Notes under the pieces: generated by a model
The model's database searches: none
What the model was told of the DNA's origin: nothing
Seen by the model: the letters and a program-made list of their open reading frames with translations, nothing else
In this document: positions 8,081 to 17,052 of the stretch, in pieces
Layout of the letters: each line of letters starts with the position of its first letter
Numbering within the stretch: the first letter of the stretch is position 1
Translations under genes and position numbers: made by a program
Assembly: GCA_025765615.1 (NCBI GenBank)
Contig: JAIVFJ010000257.1
Coordinates: 65,001 to 87,314 of the forward strand
Length of the DNA stretch: 22,314 bases
Source: Zopfochytrium polystomum
Lineage: Eukaryota; Chytridiomycota; Chytridiomycetes; Chytridiales; Chytridiaceae
Reading direction: 5' to 3'

Positions 8081-8090
8081 CCTTTTTATA
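8081..8090 (-). promoter_or_regulatory. TATA box, 5' LTR
   Basis: TATAAAAAGG on the minus strand, in the U3 part of the LTR, conserved in the other LTR. The expected start about 25 to 40 nt downstream falls on the self-primer. Confidence 0.65.
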
Positions 8091-8121
8091 CCTTTTGAGA
8101 GTCTTCCTTGTCAAGACTCAA

Positions 8122-8136
8122 AGAAAGTTCCAGAAA
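8122..8136. promoter_or_regulatory. TATA-proximal heat shock element
   Basis: GAA (8123), TTC (8128) and GAA (8133) alternate at exact 5-bp steps. This is a perfect three-unit heat shock element about 32 bp upstream of the TATA box. In the 3' LTR the middle unit is mutated to TTA. Confidence 0.5.
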
Positions 8137-8199
8137 GAGCAATTGGTAATACAATGATACCAATGATACCAATGACAACAAGACAAGTCAGGAAAGCAA

Positions 8200-8264
8200 A
8201 GAAGGTTCCAGAAGGTTCCACAAGGTTCCATGAAGGAATGTTCTAGAAGGTTCCAGAGGTTTCC
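8200..8264. promoter_or_regulatory. Distal heat-shock-element-like arrays
   Basis: A perfect four-unit run GAA (8201), TTC (8206), GAA (8211), TTC (8216) is extended in register by TTC at 8226, with a near-match CAA at 8221. After a short break a second register has TTC (8241), GAA (8246), TTC (8251), near-match GAG (8256) and TTC (8261). The 5-bp alternation of nGAAn and nTTCn is the binding pattern of trimeric heat shock factor. Confidence 0.5.
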
Positions 8265-8282
8265 AGAGGGTGATTCATAGCA

Positions 8283-8940
8283 GGAGAGAGGATGCCACGC
8301 TGGATGTTTGGTAGACAGTTCTTGATTTGCGAAGCTTGATGGTAAGCGTAGCTCCAAAATGTGAGTGGAACGTTAAGTGCGCCAAGTGGAAGTGACTGGG
8401 TCATGTCTGTGACAGTTGGATGTGGCTTTCTGCGACAGAGTTCATTTGGGCTGTGCATAAAGGAGACGCCTTGAGCTGAATTCCATGGGAGTTGCAGAAG
8501 GACTTGAAAGTCCAATTGAAGCTCTCCTTGCCAAGATCCAATTGGATGACCGGTACTTTGCGTCCCTCCGTTTTCTCAAGAAAGAGAATCAGGCAAATTA
8601 GAAATGGTAATGCATCGCTCATGCGAGCAATAGGAATGTCCCAAGAGAAATGACTGCTCTCGCAAACGACAGTGATTGCGTAGTTGTAACCATCAAAGGA
8701 AGTAATGGGGATGGAGCGACATCAACGTTGAGGGTGTGGGCAAATGGGAGTTGTTCCTCATCACGCTCTGGGAATGGCTTTTGGTGCATCTTGGCAGCGA
8801 CACTTGTTTGGCACTTTGTGGGGTACGAAGCATCGATGGGTGGTAGATCTGCTGTTGTCCGGTGGTGAAGCAATGTAGCCAAGGCGCTGGAAGCCAACAT
8901 GTCCCATGGCGCGATGAAGTCTTTCAACCTCTGCAATCCG
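8283..8940 (-). pseudogene. Copia integrase core
   Basis: Catalyses integration of copia cDNA. It is read in three successive frames. The first (8936-8619) holds the zinc-region end KCQTSVAAKMHQKPF, in which the second Cys is Ser, and the start of the core HTLNVDVAPSP with the first Asp. The second (8622-8401) has VIQLDLGKESFNWTFKSFC with the second Asp and TAQMNSVAESH with the expected catalytic Glu. The third (8515-8283) gives LNVPLTFWSYAYHQASQIKN followed by LPN, matching the conserved FW...A...NRLP region of copia integrases. It then runs directly into the gypsy LTR. Confidence 0.85.
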
Positions 8941-9160
8941 GAGCCTCTCGGCCTTGCTCACAACAGGTGGTGGCCTGTCTGGGCTTGGGTAGTGTTTGCG
9001 GTGGGCAAGGGCAATAATAGCAGCAGAGGCATGGCTGAGGCGGTGTAGTCTCGAATTCTTGGTGATGAGGAAGTGGAGCCCAAGATGTTTGGTGCAACGA
9101 CCAATGGGAGTTCTATTGCTTCTGTTGAATATGGTGCCAGGTTTATCCACATCCATAGAG
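8850..9160 (-). pseudogene. Copia pre-integrase domain
   Basis: The frame from 9156 encodes a region ending in EVERLHRAMGHVGFQRLGYI. This is the LH..MGH..F..L pattern of the zinc-binding pre-integrase domain that sits between protease and the integrase core in copia polyproteins. It is in the same frame as the protease upstream, and a frame change near 8880 leads to the integrase core. Confidence 0.82.
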
Positions 9161-9730
9161 ACAAAGAACTTCCCGTCTCTCTCAATGTCATTGGTGGCGA
9201 TGAGACTGTATAGTGCAGTTGGCTCGTAGAATGCTTTCTTGATGATAATTTTGACACCATTCTGTAGAGGAATCCTCGCTGAGCCAGATCCCTTCGTCTT
9301 GAGTGGTGGGGACTCCTCATCTATGGTGCCAACGGTAGAGTCTTTCTCTTTGTATGAGGTGAACAGGTGGAGGTCTTTGAGAATGGTCCTTGGGCAGCCA
9401 GTGTCAACAATGATTGGGGACTCTCTGAAGACAGCTGAGTGCGATGAGAGGAGGGCAACAGATTTCGGAACATGAAGTGCAGAGCAGAAGTTAGAGGTTC
9501 TCTTTTGGTGCGCCCGAGGTGGAGGCCTCGGGCCTACTGAAAATTTGACTCCCCTGAATCACTGTAGTCAGACTCAGTCTCATACTCGCTGAGAGACTGC
9601 GAGGCGTCCTGGGCTGCAACAATGGCGACTGGAACATCTGCTTTCTTGCAAGGCAGTCTCTGGCATAGTGGTTCTTGAGGCCACACTGGTGACAGACGAC
9701 AACACTGTCAACTACTGAAGCATCTCGTTG
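9161..9730 (-). pseudogene. Copia zinc knuckle and protease
   Basis: The knuckle CHQCGLKNHYARDC (CX2CX4HX4C, 9694-9653) is in the gag frame and would bind RNA. The protease has SPIIVDTGCPRTILKDLHLF, with the catalytic Asp codon at 9405-9403, and continues with the GSARIPLQNGVKIIIKKAFY stretch typical of copia proteases. A frame change between 9650 and 9480 separates the two. Copia proteases usually have DSG; DTG as here is the alternative form. Confidence 0.85.
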
Positions 9731-9841
9731 CTGTTGGTCAACAGTTGCCGATGCTGCAGGTGGGTTGTTGTTGCTGTTCCTCTCTCTCTGGCTGCAGCGA
9801 CGCTCAGACTGCTCCCGGTTCTGGCGACCACCTCGGTCAGG

Positions 9842-10831
9842 TCATTCCTTACGAGGCCTCTCCCGACGGTTGCTGCGTTGGTTCTCACGAGAGTCAAAGC
9901 AAGCATGATGCTGCTCTGACCTGTCTGCCCGTCGGGAGTGGCCATCCTTCTGTCGACCTTGGGGACCACTGAGTAGGGCTGCCTCGTTCACTGGGTCAGC
10001 AAGTGGCTCCACGAAGTCTTCAGGGTTGCGGTTGCGGGCCTCCATAATCTTCAGGTAATCAAACAGACCAGTGATGTCTGTGATGGTGCCGTCATCAATC
10101 TTGCTCATATAGTGGTTGACTTGGGGAAACCAGTATTTGTTGTTCTTGAAACTTTGGTTTAGTACATGGACAGCAGAACGAAAACTTAGGGTTATGTCAA
10201 TCTGGTCGCGCATGTTGATTGGAGTGAGTTCCTGTGCACGCTGTAGGGATGCATAGTGCGTCTCAAATTTCTGCTGGAAGTCCACGATTCTTTCTTTCTC
10301 TCCAATGCGGAGCTTCTTGAACTCGTCAATAAGGTTCATAACCTGTGCAGGGTCGACACAGCCAACTTTGCGCTTGAGTTCGGCGAGGGCCTCGAAGACA
10401 AAGTAGATGCCGCTAATCTTTTGCTTGAGGTTTTCCCCATCCATGATTCTGAATGTGCATCATAGCCAGCTTGTTTTGCGCATAGGTTCCAGGAAAGTCC
10501 GTTGTCGCTGAAGGTCCAGTAGCCGACATGCTGTGGGTGGTTGGGTACATGCACTGGGGAGGATACGCATGACATCCAATTGTTCCACATCAGGGGGTGC
10601 TGCAGCTGTCCAGTTGACAAATCCTGCACCGGCAGCAGCAGGGCCAGCTCCAGCAGCAGCACCAACTCCAGCTCTGGCGGCTGCGCCGACGGCGGCGCCG
10701 GCACGTTGTGCCGTTCGAAGGCTCACAGTAGCAAGTGCATCCTTGCCAGCAAGATAGCCAAGTACATCTTCGTACCATGTGTCAAAGTAGATGGGGTTAT
10801 TGAGAGCCTGGTGGACTAGTTTGACACTCAT
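9842..10831 (-). pseudogene. Copia Gag
   Basis: The capsid protein of the copia element. An ATG at 10831 starts MSVKLVHQALNNPIYFDTWY. An Ala/Gly-rich insert (about 10715-10610) follows, and then VNWTAAAPPDVEQLDVMRIL. After frame changes and a stop near 10460, the core resumes with NLKQKISGIYFVFEALAELK and a long helical part, including VMNLIDEFKKLRIGEKERIV and a WFPQVNHYMSKIDDG segment (10444-9842). A TGA at 9842 is the only stop between this and the zinc knuckle frame. The Ala-Gly insert is GC-rich and could be a repeat expansion. Confidence 0.78.
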
Positions 10832-11280
10832 ATTGTGTCGGGGCAAAGGTTTGTTAAGAGGTTTCGAGGTAGGAGATAAAGGCAAAATGGAATTGGGATA
10901 CTGAGCAATTGAATTCTCGATTTGTGACAGGTCGCTCCTCTCGTGATCAGTGGGTGAGGGGGTTGAAAACAGTGGCTGTTTAGCCAACTGGTGAAGACAA
11001 TTGATCACTCTCAACACACTGGACAGTGTTGGTCCAATTCCTCGATGGACAATCGCTCAATCAATCGGTGGTTCTGATCGATGGATGGCCAGTTCAACTC
11101 GCTCTCTTCGCAAGTCCTTTGTCACAATCTCAGGTTGGGTTTGCTTGATCAGTCACTCAGCTGGTCTCTTCTTGCTCTGGAGAGCTCTCCCTGGTAAGGT
11201 GTTGGAATCCAAGTCAGTGGAGGGAGATTGGGTGTGTGATGGTTTGGTCGCGAGAGTGGGAGGGGCGTGTCAAGTGTGAT
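10832..11280. other. Leader region of the copia element or flanking DNA
   Basis: No further gene is seen. The minus strand upstream of the copia Gag start would contain the leader and 5' LTR, but there is no second copy in the window to define LTR ends. A small inverted repeat lies at about 11014-11034 (caacacactggacagtgttgg). Its meaning is unknown. Confidence 0.4.
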
Positions 11281-12727
11281 TTTTTCTTTTTACTAGCGGG
11301 GGCATATCCCAACAAGGACTGCTAATTTTTTTTTTTGGTTTTTTTTTTTTCGTTTCAAGGTAATTTCGAACCTTTTTTTTTTTTCTGTTTTTGTTTGGGG
11401 GCGAAACAGTTGCTCTTATTTCCAAAGAGCGATGGCAATGGTTTGAGGTTGGTTCAACACCGACACGTCCTGATTCAAACCAACCCCACCAATCACGTGC
11501 GCTGGCGCTGCTTAAACCCAAACAAGCAACGCCGATCCCGATGCGGGCTCGGGAGGCGAGGAAAGAAAGGAAAAAAAGATCTGAGGCGGGTCCGACCCGA
11601 TCCAGGGCCGGGAAGATGGAAATAGAGTCAAAACGAAAAGAACAAAAAAAAAAAAAAAAAACACTGCGTCCGGACGAAACGCGCGTGGTCCGCGAGGGAA
11701 AAAAAAAAAAAAAAAAAGGTAACGCGGGGCATTTTTCGTTAAAATACTCTTCTTCTTTCTTTTTTGGCTTTCCCATTTCTTTTTTGTGGACGCACCAAAT
11801 AGCGTATCGAAATCGCGAAGGGGGAGGTAGAGCGAGTGGTATGAAAATAGGACGGTCGGGGGGGTGAGGATGTGGAGAAAGAGAAGGTCAGTCAGGGGTG
11901 GGAGGGAGAAGGAATAAAACAAGTCAACTTCGCACGCACATGCACAAACGCCCTGGGGGGAGGGGGGAGGGTTCTTTCGGAGGGGAAGGAGGACGACGGG
12001 GCGGGAGGGGGATGGGTGTATGTGGGCGAAGAAAAGGAAAACAACCGGAACAAGGAGAAAAAGAAGACGGGAGAAAAAAAAACGGGGTCAAAAAAAGCTG
12101 AAGAGAGAATGAAAAAAGTAAGGGAGCGAAAGGCACCCGGCGCGGTGAAGGGTTAAAAAACACAACCTGCAACAGGAGGCGGGGGTTCGCTGTTGGGGTT
12201 CGACGAGGCGTTCTCCCCAAAACCAGCAAAGGTGGAGAGGGAGCGAGAGGAAAAACGAGACACAAGAAAGCGAAAAAAAGAGAAAACCAAAAAAAAAAAA
12301 AAAAAACCGAAAGTATAAACGGACCGCGTCTTGCTCGCAAGGGAGGGTCCACACAATCGCGTGGGGGGGACGGGAACGGCAAACAAAAAAAAAAAAAAAC
12401 ACCAATAACATGTGTGTGGGTGTGAAGAAAAAGGACTGCAAATTATAGTCGGGGACGATACCCTTCCTTCCCCCTAATACCCCCCCTGCGTCGTAGGGGA
12501 GAGGTTAGGGGGGAAGAGGGGCTGCGCGCGTAAGCGTTATTTTTTTTGTGCTCGTCAAAGTTAAGGGAGGGAAAAGAAAAAAAAGCAAGAGACCGGCGGT
12601 TTCGAGAGGGGGTGGGAAAGGAGGAGGTCGGAGGGACGGCCCGGTTTCGCACTGGTAAAAGGTAGAGTTCGTGGAGGCTGCTAAAGTTGAACGCGTTTCT
12701 TTTCGTGTTTCTTAACGTTTTTTTCCC
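11281..12727. other. Purine-rich intergenic DNA with long A runs
   Basis: No supported gene. From about 11540 to 12660 the plus strand is overwhelmingly A and G, with runs of 15 or more A at 11644-11661, 11699-11717, 12289-12306 and 12385-12399. T runs lie at 11328-11350 and 11371-11383. The many open frames here encode only Lys/Arg/Glu/Gly-rich or Phe/Ser/Pro-rich peptides and are composition artefacts. The stretch lies downstream of the 3' end of the Ecl1-like gene. Confidence 0.6.
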
Positions 12728-13916
12728 CTACAGCCGTATGCTTCGCCGGGACCGTCTCAGGAGCTGCGGGAACGCTGCCGAAACCTCTGTTGTTGGCGGA
12801 TTTGCGACGTAGCCGGCCGAGTGGAACGGCGGCGGCGCCGCGGGCGCGGACGAAACGAGGGGAGAGAGCGGCGCAGAGCCAGAGAACTGCTGCTGCTGGT
12901 AGTGGTGATGGTTGTAGGCGGACGCTGCGGCCGCCGCCGCGGCTGCGAACGCGTGGTTGGTGTGGAGGGTGTGGATGGCGGCGACTGGGCCTACCGGTGC
13001 CGACGCGAACGGAGCAGACGGAGGAGCGGAAAACGGCGAGACGGCGCCCGCAAGCGGATCCGCGTCAAAGCCGGCAATCCCAAGGCCAAGGGGGGTGGCC
13101 TGATGTGACGCGGCGGCGGCGGCGGAAGCTGTTTGCGCGTGTGGTGAAGCTATCGAAGCCGAGATGGCGGCGGCGGCAGTCAGCATTAGGGTGGCGGTCA
13201 TTGGCTGTTGCGGCGGGGGCGGGCTGTTTCCGGATACCGGCGGAGACGGTGGCAGAAGTGGGGAAGTCGTCGCTGCCGAGGCCGACGCCGGAGGCTGGTA
13301 CTGCTGTAGAGACGGCCAGGTCGGGTGGTTGAGGAGTTTTGTCGAGGCAACGGCGTTTGAGATGGATGAGGTGGAGGAAGATGAACGGCGGTCGCGCCGG
13401 CGCTGGTGATGTGGCAGATGACCTGCTGCTGCGGCCGAGGGTATGGACAGCTCATCAAAAATAGAGAAGAGGTGTGCTTGTGGGCCGGCGGTCGAAGCAC
13501 CGGGTTGCTGGGAGGGGTCGTCGAGGGAAGGGGAGCAGGGCGGGCGTTGTTTCCTGCGGTGCTCGAGCCCAGGTTCCTCCGGGCGCATGCTTGAACGGGA
13601 GATAGCCCAGCACCGGTAAGGGCTTGCGGAGGCAGTGGCGGGTGATGAGGATGAGCCGCTCTTTGGAGTGGCGGTGCTGCGCGGGGAGCTGGCGTCATGA
13701 TCCAGCATGGCGGCGTCCGCCGGCCGAAGAACGAAGTCTCGACGGAGACACTGGGGCGAGCAGTACAGCCCGTGATGCTGGGGGACCAGTGGCGGACAAA
13801 AAAAGGTTAGTGCGGCGCAACACTCGCGGGGTAGTCTAAAAGAAAAAAAAAGGAAAAGGGGTGCGAACCTCGATCTTCCTCTCACACACCAGGCACCACT
13901 GGAGCAGGTACTCCAT
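12728..13916 (-). CDS. Ecl1-like zinc-motif protein (two exons, 365 aa)
   Basis: Join of 13916-13869 and 13777-12728 on the minus strand. Exon 1 starts at the first ATG after an in-frame TGA and gives MEYLLQWCLVCERKIE. Splicing (91-bp intron, donor GTTCGC, acceptor CCCCAG) adds HHGLYCSPQCLRRDF. Together they make CxxC...YCSxxC at residues about 8-26, the pattern of the fungal Ecl1 'life-span regulatory factor' family. Known members are small nuclear or cytoplasmic proteins that extend chronological life span and act in starvation and zinc or sulfur responses in fission yeast. The remaining 340 residues are low-complexity Ser/Pro/Ala/Gln/His with polyalanine stretches, much longer than the roughly 80-residue yeast proteins. 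Function beyond the zinc motif is inferred. The donor is non-consensus, but reading through it gives a stop. Confidence 0.7.
13778..13868 (-). other. Intron of the Ecl1-like gene
   Basis: 91 bp, GT (13868) to AG (13778), phase 0, with a T-rich tract. It joins the two halves of the Cys motif. Without splicing the frame stops within 13 codons. Confidence 0.7.
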
Positions 13917-14154
13917 GTCTGGTTCGGGGTTTTCCTCTAGTTGATCTCAAAGGTGGTACTAGTTCGGGCCGTCAGAGTCACGCGGTCCCTCGTTCGACGT
14001 CCAACTGCTTTCGAGCTCTCCCGTCGTCGACGTCGTCAAGGTCGTTTCTCGACTCGATCGGCACTGCGTCTTACTCTTCACTTTTTTTTTTTTTTTCCCT
14101 CTTTCTACTTTGCGATGACTGCAGACGATCTGAAAGTCGCGTACGCGCGCGTGC

Positions 14155-14158
<4 letters not shown>

Positions 14159-14209
<51 letters not shown>
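14159..14209 (+). repeat. (AG)n microsatellite, about 25 units
   Basis: Uninterrupted AG repeat of 51 nt, about 240 bp upstream of the Ecl1-like start codon. Confidence 0.98.
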
Positions 14210-14212
<3 letters not shown>

Positions 14213-14793
14213 ATACGACGAGACCGCGAGACAGGGAGAGCAGATGAGGGTGGAGGAATGGGTGGGGAGGCAGACAGAGAGGGAGAGAGAGAGAGAGGCC
14301 CAGAACTTTCTTTTTGTTTTTCCTTGCGCTTTTTGCTTTTTTGCAACTGGTCGAGCGCTTGGCCTTTTTTGCTATGGCGCGCGTGCAGCACGTTTGCGTG
14401 CGAGGATCGAGGGGGGGAGTGAGATTTGAGAGTCTGTTGTGGGGGGGTAGGGGTGGGTGGGTGGGTGGGATAACAGTGCGTAGGGTGGCTTGAGGGGCGA
14501 ATGCATTCGCGACGGCGCCATGGAAAAGAGAGAGAGAGGTGAACAACAACAACACACAGCAACTCACAGATCGGAGCGAGAAAAATGGCTGGCTGGCTGG
14601 CTGGCTGAAGCAGGAAGGCGGGGCGTGTAAAGGCAGGGTTTGTGAGGAACCTCGCGAGTAGATGTGGTGGTAGTGGATGTCGGGCTCAGTTGGCTGGCGG
14701 GCTCTGGCTCTGGCTGCAGCTGGCTATGGCTGGACCAAACGCTGCACGAAATGCGATTCAACTAACTTCTGCACTGATGTATGTTGTTGCTGG

Positions 14794-14816
14794 CTCTCTC
14801 TCTCTCTCTCTCTCTC
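14794..14816 (+). repeat. (CT)n microsatellite
   Basis: Uninterrupted CT repeat of 23 nt, the first of several CT tracts on the plus strand. Confidence 0.97.
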
Positions 14817-14861
14817 GCTTTCTCTGTCTCACGCACGCACCCGCACACAAACCACCCCCCC

Positions 14862-14880
14862 CACACACACACACACACAC

Positions 14881-14911
<31 letters not shown>
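14862..14911 (+). repeat. (CA)n followed by (CT)n compound microsatellite
   Basis: CA repeat 14862-14882 passes directly into CT repeat 14884-14911. Confidence 0.97.
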
Positions 14912-14915
<4 letters not shown>

Positions 14916-14957
14916 CTCCGGAGAATTGAGTGAGAAAAACGGCGGCTGAAATGACGA

Positions 14958-15028
14958 CTCTCTCTCTCTCTCTCTTCTCTATCTCTGTCTCTTCTCTCTC
15001 TCTCTCCTCTTTCTCTCTCTCTCTCTCT
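14958..15028 (+). repeat. Imperfect (CT)n tract
   Basis: CT repeat of about 70 nt with short interruptions. Confidence 0.95.
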
Positions 15029-15218
15029 GAATTGTTGCCCGTCTGTCTGCACGTCTCATGTTTGATCTGTCCCTGTGATCAGTGATCACGACACTGCCAA
15101 AGAAGAAGAGGAAGGGAAATAAAAAAAACAAAAAAAAAAAACAATTCGCAACGCAGAAAAACGCGGACAGAGCCAGCCGGAGAAAGGGTAACAACCAAAA
15201 GCAAATATTGCGCAAACC

Positions 15219-15235
15219 ATTGGTTGGTTGGTTGA

Positions 15236-15274
<39 letters not shown>

Positions 15275-15275
15275 G
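15219..15275 (+). repeat. (TTGG)n then (CTGT)n tetranucleotide repeats
   Basis: Four TTGG units (15219-15234) are followed by about nine CTGT units (15238-15275). No spacers, so it is not a CRISPR-like array. Confidence 0.96.
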
Positions 15276-15694
15276 ACCCGTCCCGCCATCTCAAAGCGTG
15301 CTTTCAGATTCACACAAAAACATTGCGCAAAAATAAGCACCACCGTCAAAATGGAAGAAAAACGGACCTTTTTTTTTTGGGTGCAGTCTTCCATATGAGC
15401 TGGCAGGTTGGAATCGCTCAAAGCATAGACAAAACAAAAGGAAAAAACAGAAAATATTTGGCTCACGCGCCCCTTTTTTTCATTTTTTGCAAGAGGAAAG
15501 AAAATTTTGGGGGACCGCGTGCATGGGTTTGACTGTGTGTGTGGGAAAGAAAAAAGAGGGTCACGCCCCCACCCCCCTTAACAAGGAAAAAAAAGGAAAA
15601 AGAAAAAAAATATTTAGTCGAAAAGAGAAAATTTGAGCCACCAAAGCGCGCAGCCAGCGGGACATCTTCCGAGCCAGCCACAGAAGGTATCCAC

Positions 15695-15749
15695 TTTCTC
15701 TCTCTTTCTCTCTCTCTCTCCTCTCACTCTCTCTCTCTCTGTCTCTCTG
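15695..15749 (+). repeat. Imperfect (CT)n tract
   Basis: CT-rich repeat with a few T or A interruptions. Confidence 0.94.
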
Positions 15750-15928
15750 AGAGTCAGAAATGTCACCATGTCACGCACCACGCTCACTGCTCGCTGATCA
15801 CGCACCACACACGCAATTGACAACCGAAAGAACGCAAAAACAGAAGGAAAAACTGGCCGCTCGCGCTTGCGAAACACGTCAGCGCCCATTTCGCCAAGCA
15901 AAAGCCTCGCCGTTCGCGCGCACTGTGG

Positions 15929-16000
15929 TCTCTCTCTCTCTCTCTCTGTCTCTCTCTCGCTCTCTCTCCTCTCTCCCCTCCCCCGCTCTCTCTCCCTCCA
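15929..16000 (+). repeat. Imperfect (CT)n tract passing into C-rich DNA
   Basis: CT repeat of about 40 nt followed by cctctcccctcccccgctctctctccctcc-type pyrimidine sequence (described in part only). Confidence 0.93.
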
Positions 16001-16835
16001 GGACAAGGCGGATCAATCACCTGCCCCTGGATCAGGCGGACCATGCCTCAAACCGTTCGTAACTCGGAGACGATGATGAACGCTGTCAGACCGAGAAAAA
16101 AAAAAAAGGAAGAAAGAAAGAATGAAAGTGAATCATCATGCTTGCACCACGCAAGACTTGTGCGACCAGTATGAGAGACCAGGGCGCTCTTGTTCGCTGC
16201 AACTCAGGTCAGAGAGTTCAGGTTGACCTATACCATCATCATTCATTCAACGCAAGGATGACCACGGAAAGGAGAGGAAAGTGGAGGGAGGAGGCAGCAA
16301 AAAAACGATTTATAAGAGGGAGGAACTTAAGTCGCGCGCAGCCTTTGGACTGGACAAACTGAGCCAGAAGAATAGAGACAGGATGGCGGGGCCAAGTTGG
16401 TAGTAGCCGATGCCACACAGCAGCCGTCCGAGGCCATTGTTCTTTTGGGACCTCCTCGTCCGTCGAAAAAAAAAAAAGGTCGCAGGGGGCGTTCCCTTCT
16501 TTACGACTCTTCAAGCAAACTTCTTCGCGCGCCGTTCCGAACCTTCACCCGATTCCCAGCAACAGCAACAAACTGTGTGCATGTTGGATGAAAAAGAAAC
16601 AGCACCGGCGACGGTTCCTTGGTTCTGTTTTAAGCGAGGGGGGGGGATGCTGGACCAAGAAGAGGCGGCGGTTGGTCGGTTGCGGACGACACTTTGGGAA
16701 GGGCGTGGTGGTGGTGGTGGCGATGAGCGGGGAAGGGGTGGGCGTCGACAGCGACTGGGGCAAGCAGCTGCACAACATCAATGACGTTTGACAAAAGCCT
16801 CGTGCGACGCCTGGGCAGCGCCCCCAAGGAGGCTC

Positions 16836-16864
16836 CTTTCTTTCTTGCTTTCTTTCTTTCTTTC
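16836..16864 (+). repeat. (TTTC)n repeat
   Basis: Six to seven TTTC units with one interruption, about 290 bp upstream of the TMEM209-like start codon. Confidence 0.93.
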
Positions 16865-17029
16865 AAGGTTTTGCTCCCTTTATCTCGTAGAGTCGATCGA
16901 TCCTCTCTCCCGCTGCTTGTTCTCAGGTGGGCAAATCCAAAAAGGGGTTATCACCAGGGGGAAAGGGAGGGGGGACATGAACTACCCAGTCCTCATTTAT
17001 TCGGACAGGCTGCTGAGCTGGTGGCTGTA

Positions 17030-17052
17030 TTTTTTTTTTTTTTTTTTTTTTT
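17030..17052 (+). repeat. Poly(T) run of 23
   Basis: Uninterrupted T run ending 93 bp before the TMEM209-like ATG. Such dA:dT tracts upstream of genes often exclude nucleosomes, so it could be a promoter element. Confidence 0.95.

Larger units (their letters stand above)
1477..8282 (-). mobile_element. Ty3/gypsy chromovirus, rearranged and inactive
   Basis: This is a complete but scrambled LTR retrotransposon on the minus strand. Two similar LTRs in the same orientation bound it. Read on the minus strand the order is 5' LTR, primer-binding site, gag, zinc knuckle, protease, a repetitive linker, a foreign insertion (4775-6243), the rest of the linker, an inverted RT-RNase H-integrase block (about 2813-4610), the integrase end with a chromodomain, a polypurine tract and the 3' LTR. 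The C-terminal chromodomain and the self-priming signals place it near the Tf1/sushi-type chromoviruses of fungi. Frameshifts and stops in every pol segment make it non-autonomous. No 5-bp target duplication is visible: the flanks read cccac before 1477 and ggaga after 8282. Confidence 0.93.
7975..8282 (-). repeat. 5' LTR of the gypsy element (308 bp)
   Basis: On the minus strand it runs from TGCTATGAATC to TTCCTGACA, with TG...CA ends. It contains, in order, heat-shock-element-like arrays (8264-8200 and 8136-8122), a TATA box (8090-8081), the predicted start and self-primer (8055-8045), and the R-U5 region. The primer-binding site follows 2 nt inside. It is 48 bp shorter than the 3' LTR because it has one instead of two copies of an internal unit. 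Confidence 0.9.
8283..10831 (-). mobile_element. Ty1/copia retrotransposon, truncated and frameshifted
   Basis: The minus strand carries a copia-order polyprotein: Gag, CCHC knuckle, DTG protease, pre-integrase zinc region and integrase core. RT and RNase H, which follow integrase in copia elements, are absent because the sequence stops at the gypsy 5' LTR (8282/8283). It is spread over all three minus frames with stops. No LTR of its own could be defined. The abrupt end inside integrase indicates that the gypsy element inserted here, with later loss or rearrangement of the far side. Confidence 0.88.

Noticed and set aside
1472..8287. Target-site duplication of the gypsy element
   Set aside because: The pentamers next to the LTRs (cccac and ggaga) do not match.
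11270..12441. Many Lys/Arg- or Phe/Ser-rich frames on both strands
   Set aside because: Products of homopolymers and purine bias without any family motif.
12715..12740. A good-looking plus-strand splice acceptor (tttttccccctacag-like)
   Set aside because: No plus-strand exon with sensible coding follows it; it lies at the end of the minus-strand Ecl1-like frame.
12790..13332. Plus-strand frame of 180 codons, Arg-rich
   Set aside because: Antisense to the Ecl1-like exon; Arg/Gly-rich composition is what the opposite strand of Ala/Pro/Ser codons gives.
13959..14567. Overlapping minus-strand frames rich in Ser-Leu
   Set aside because: They translate the (CT)n repeat and flanks in different frames; no domain and no splice context.
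15219..15275. Regular short repeats that might suggest an array
   Set aside because: Pure tetranucleotide microsatellite with no spacers.
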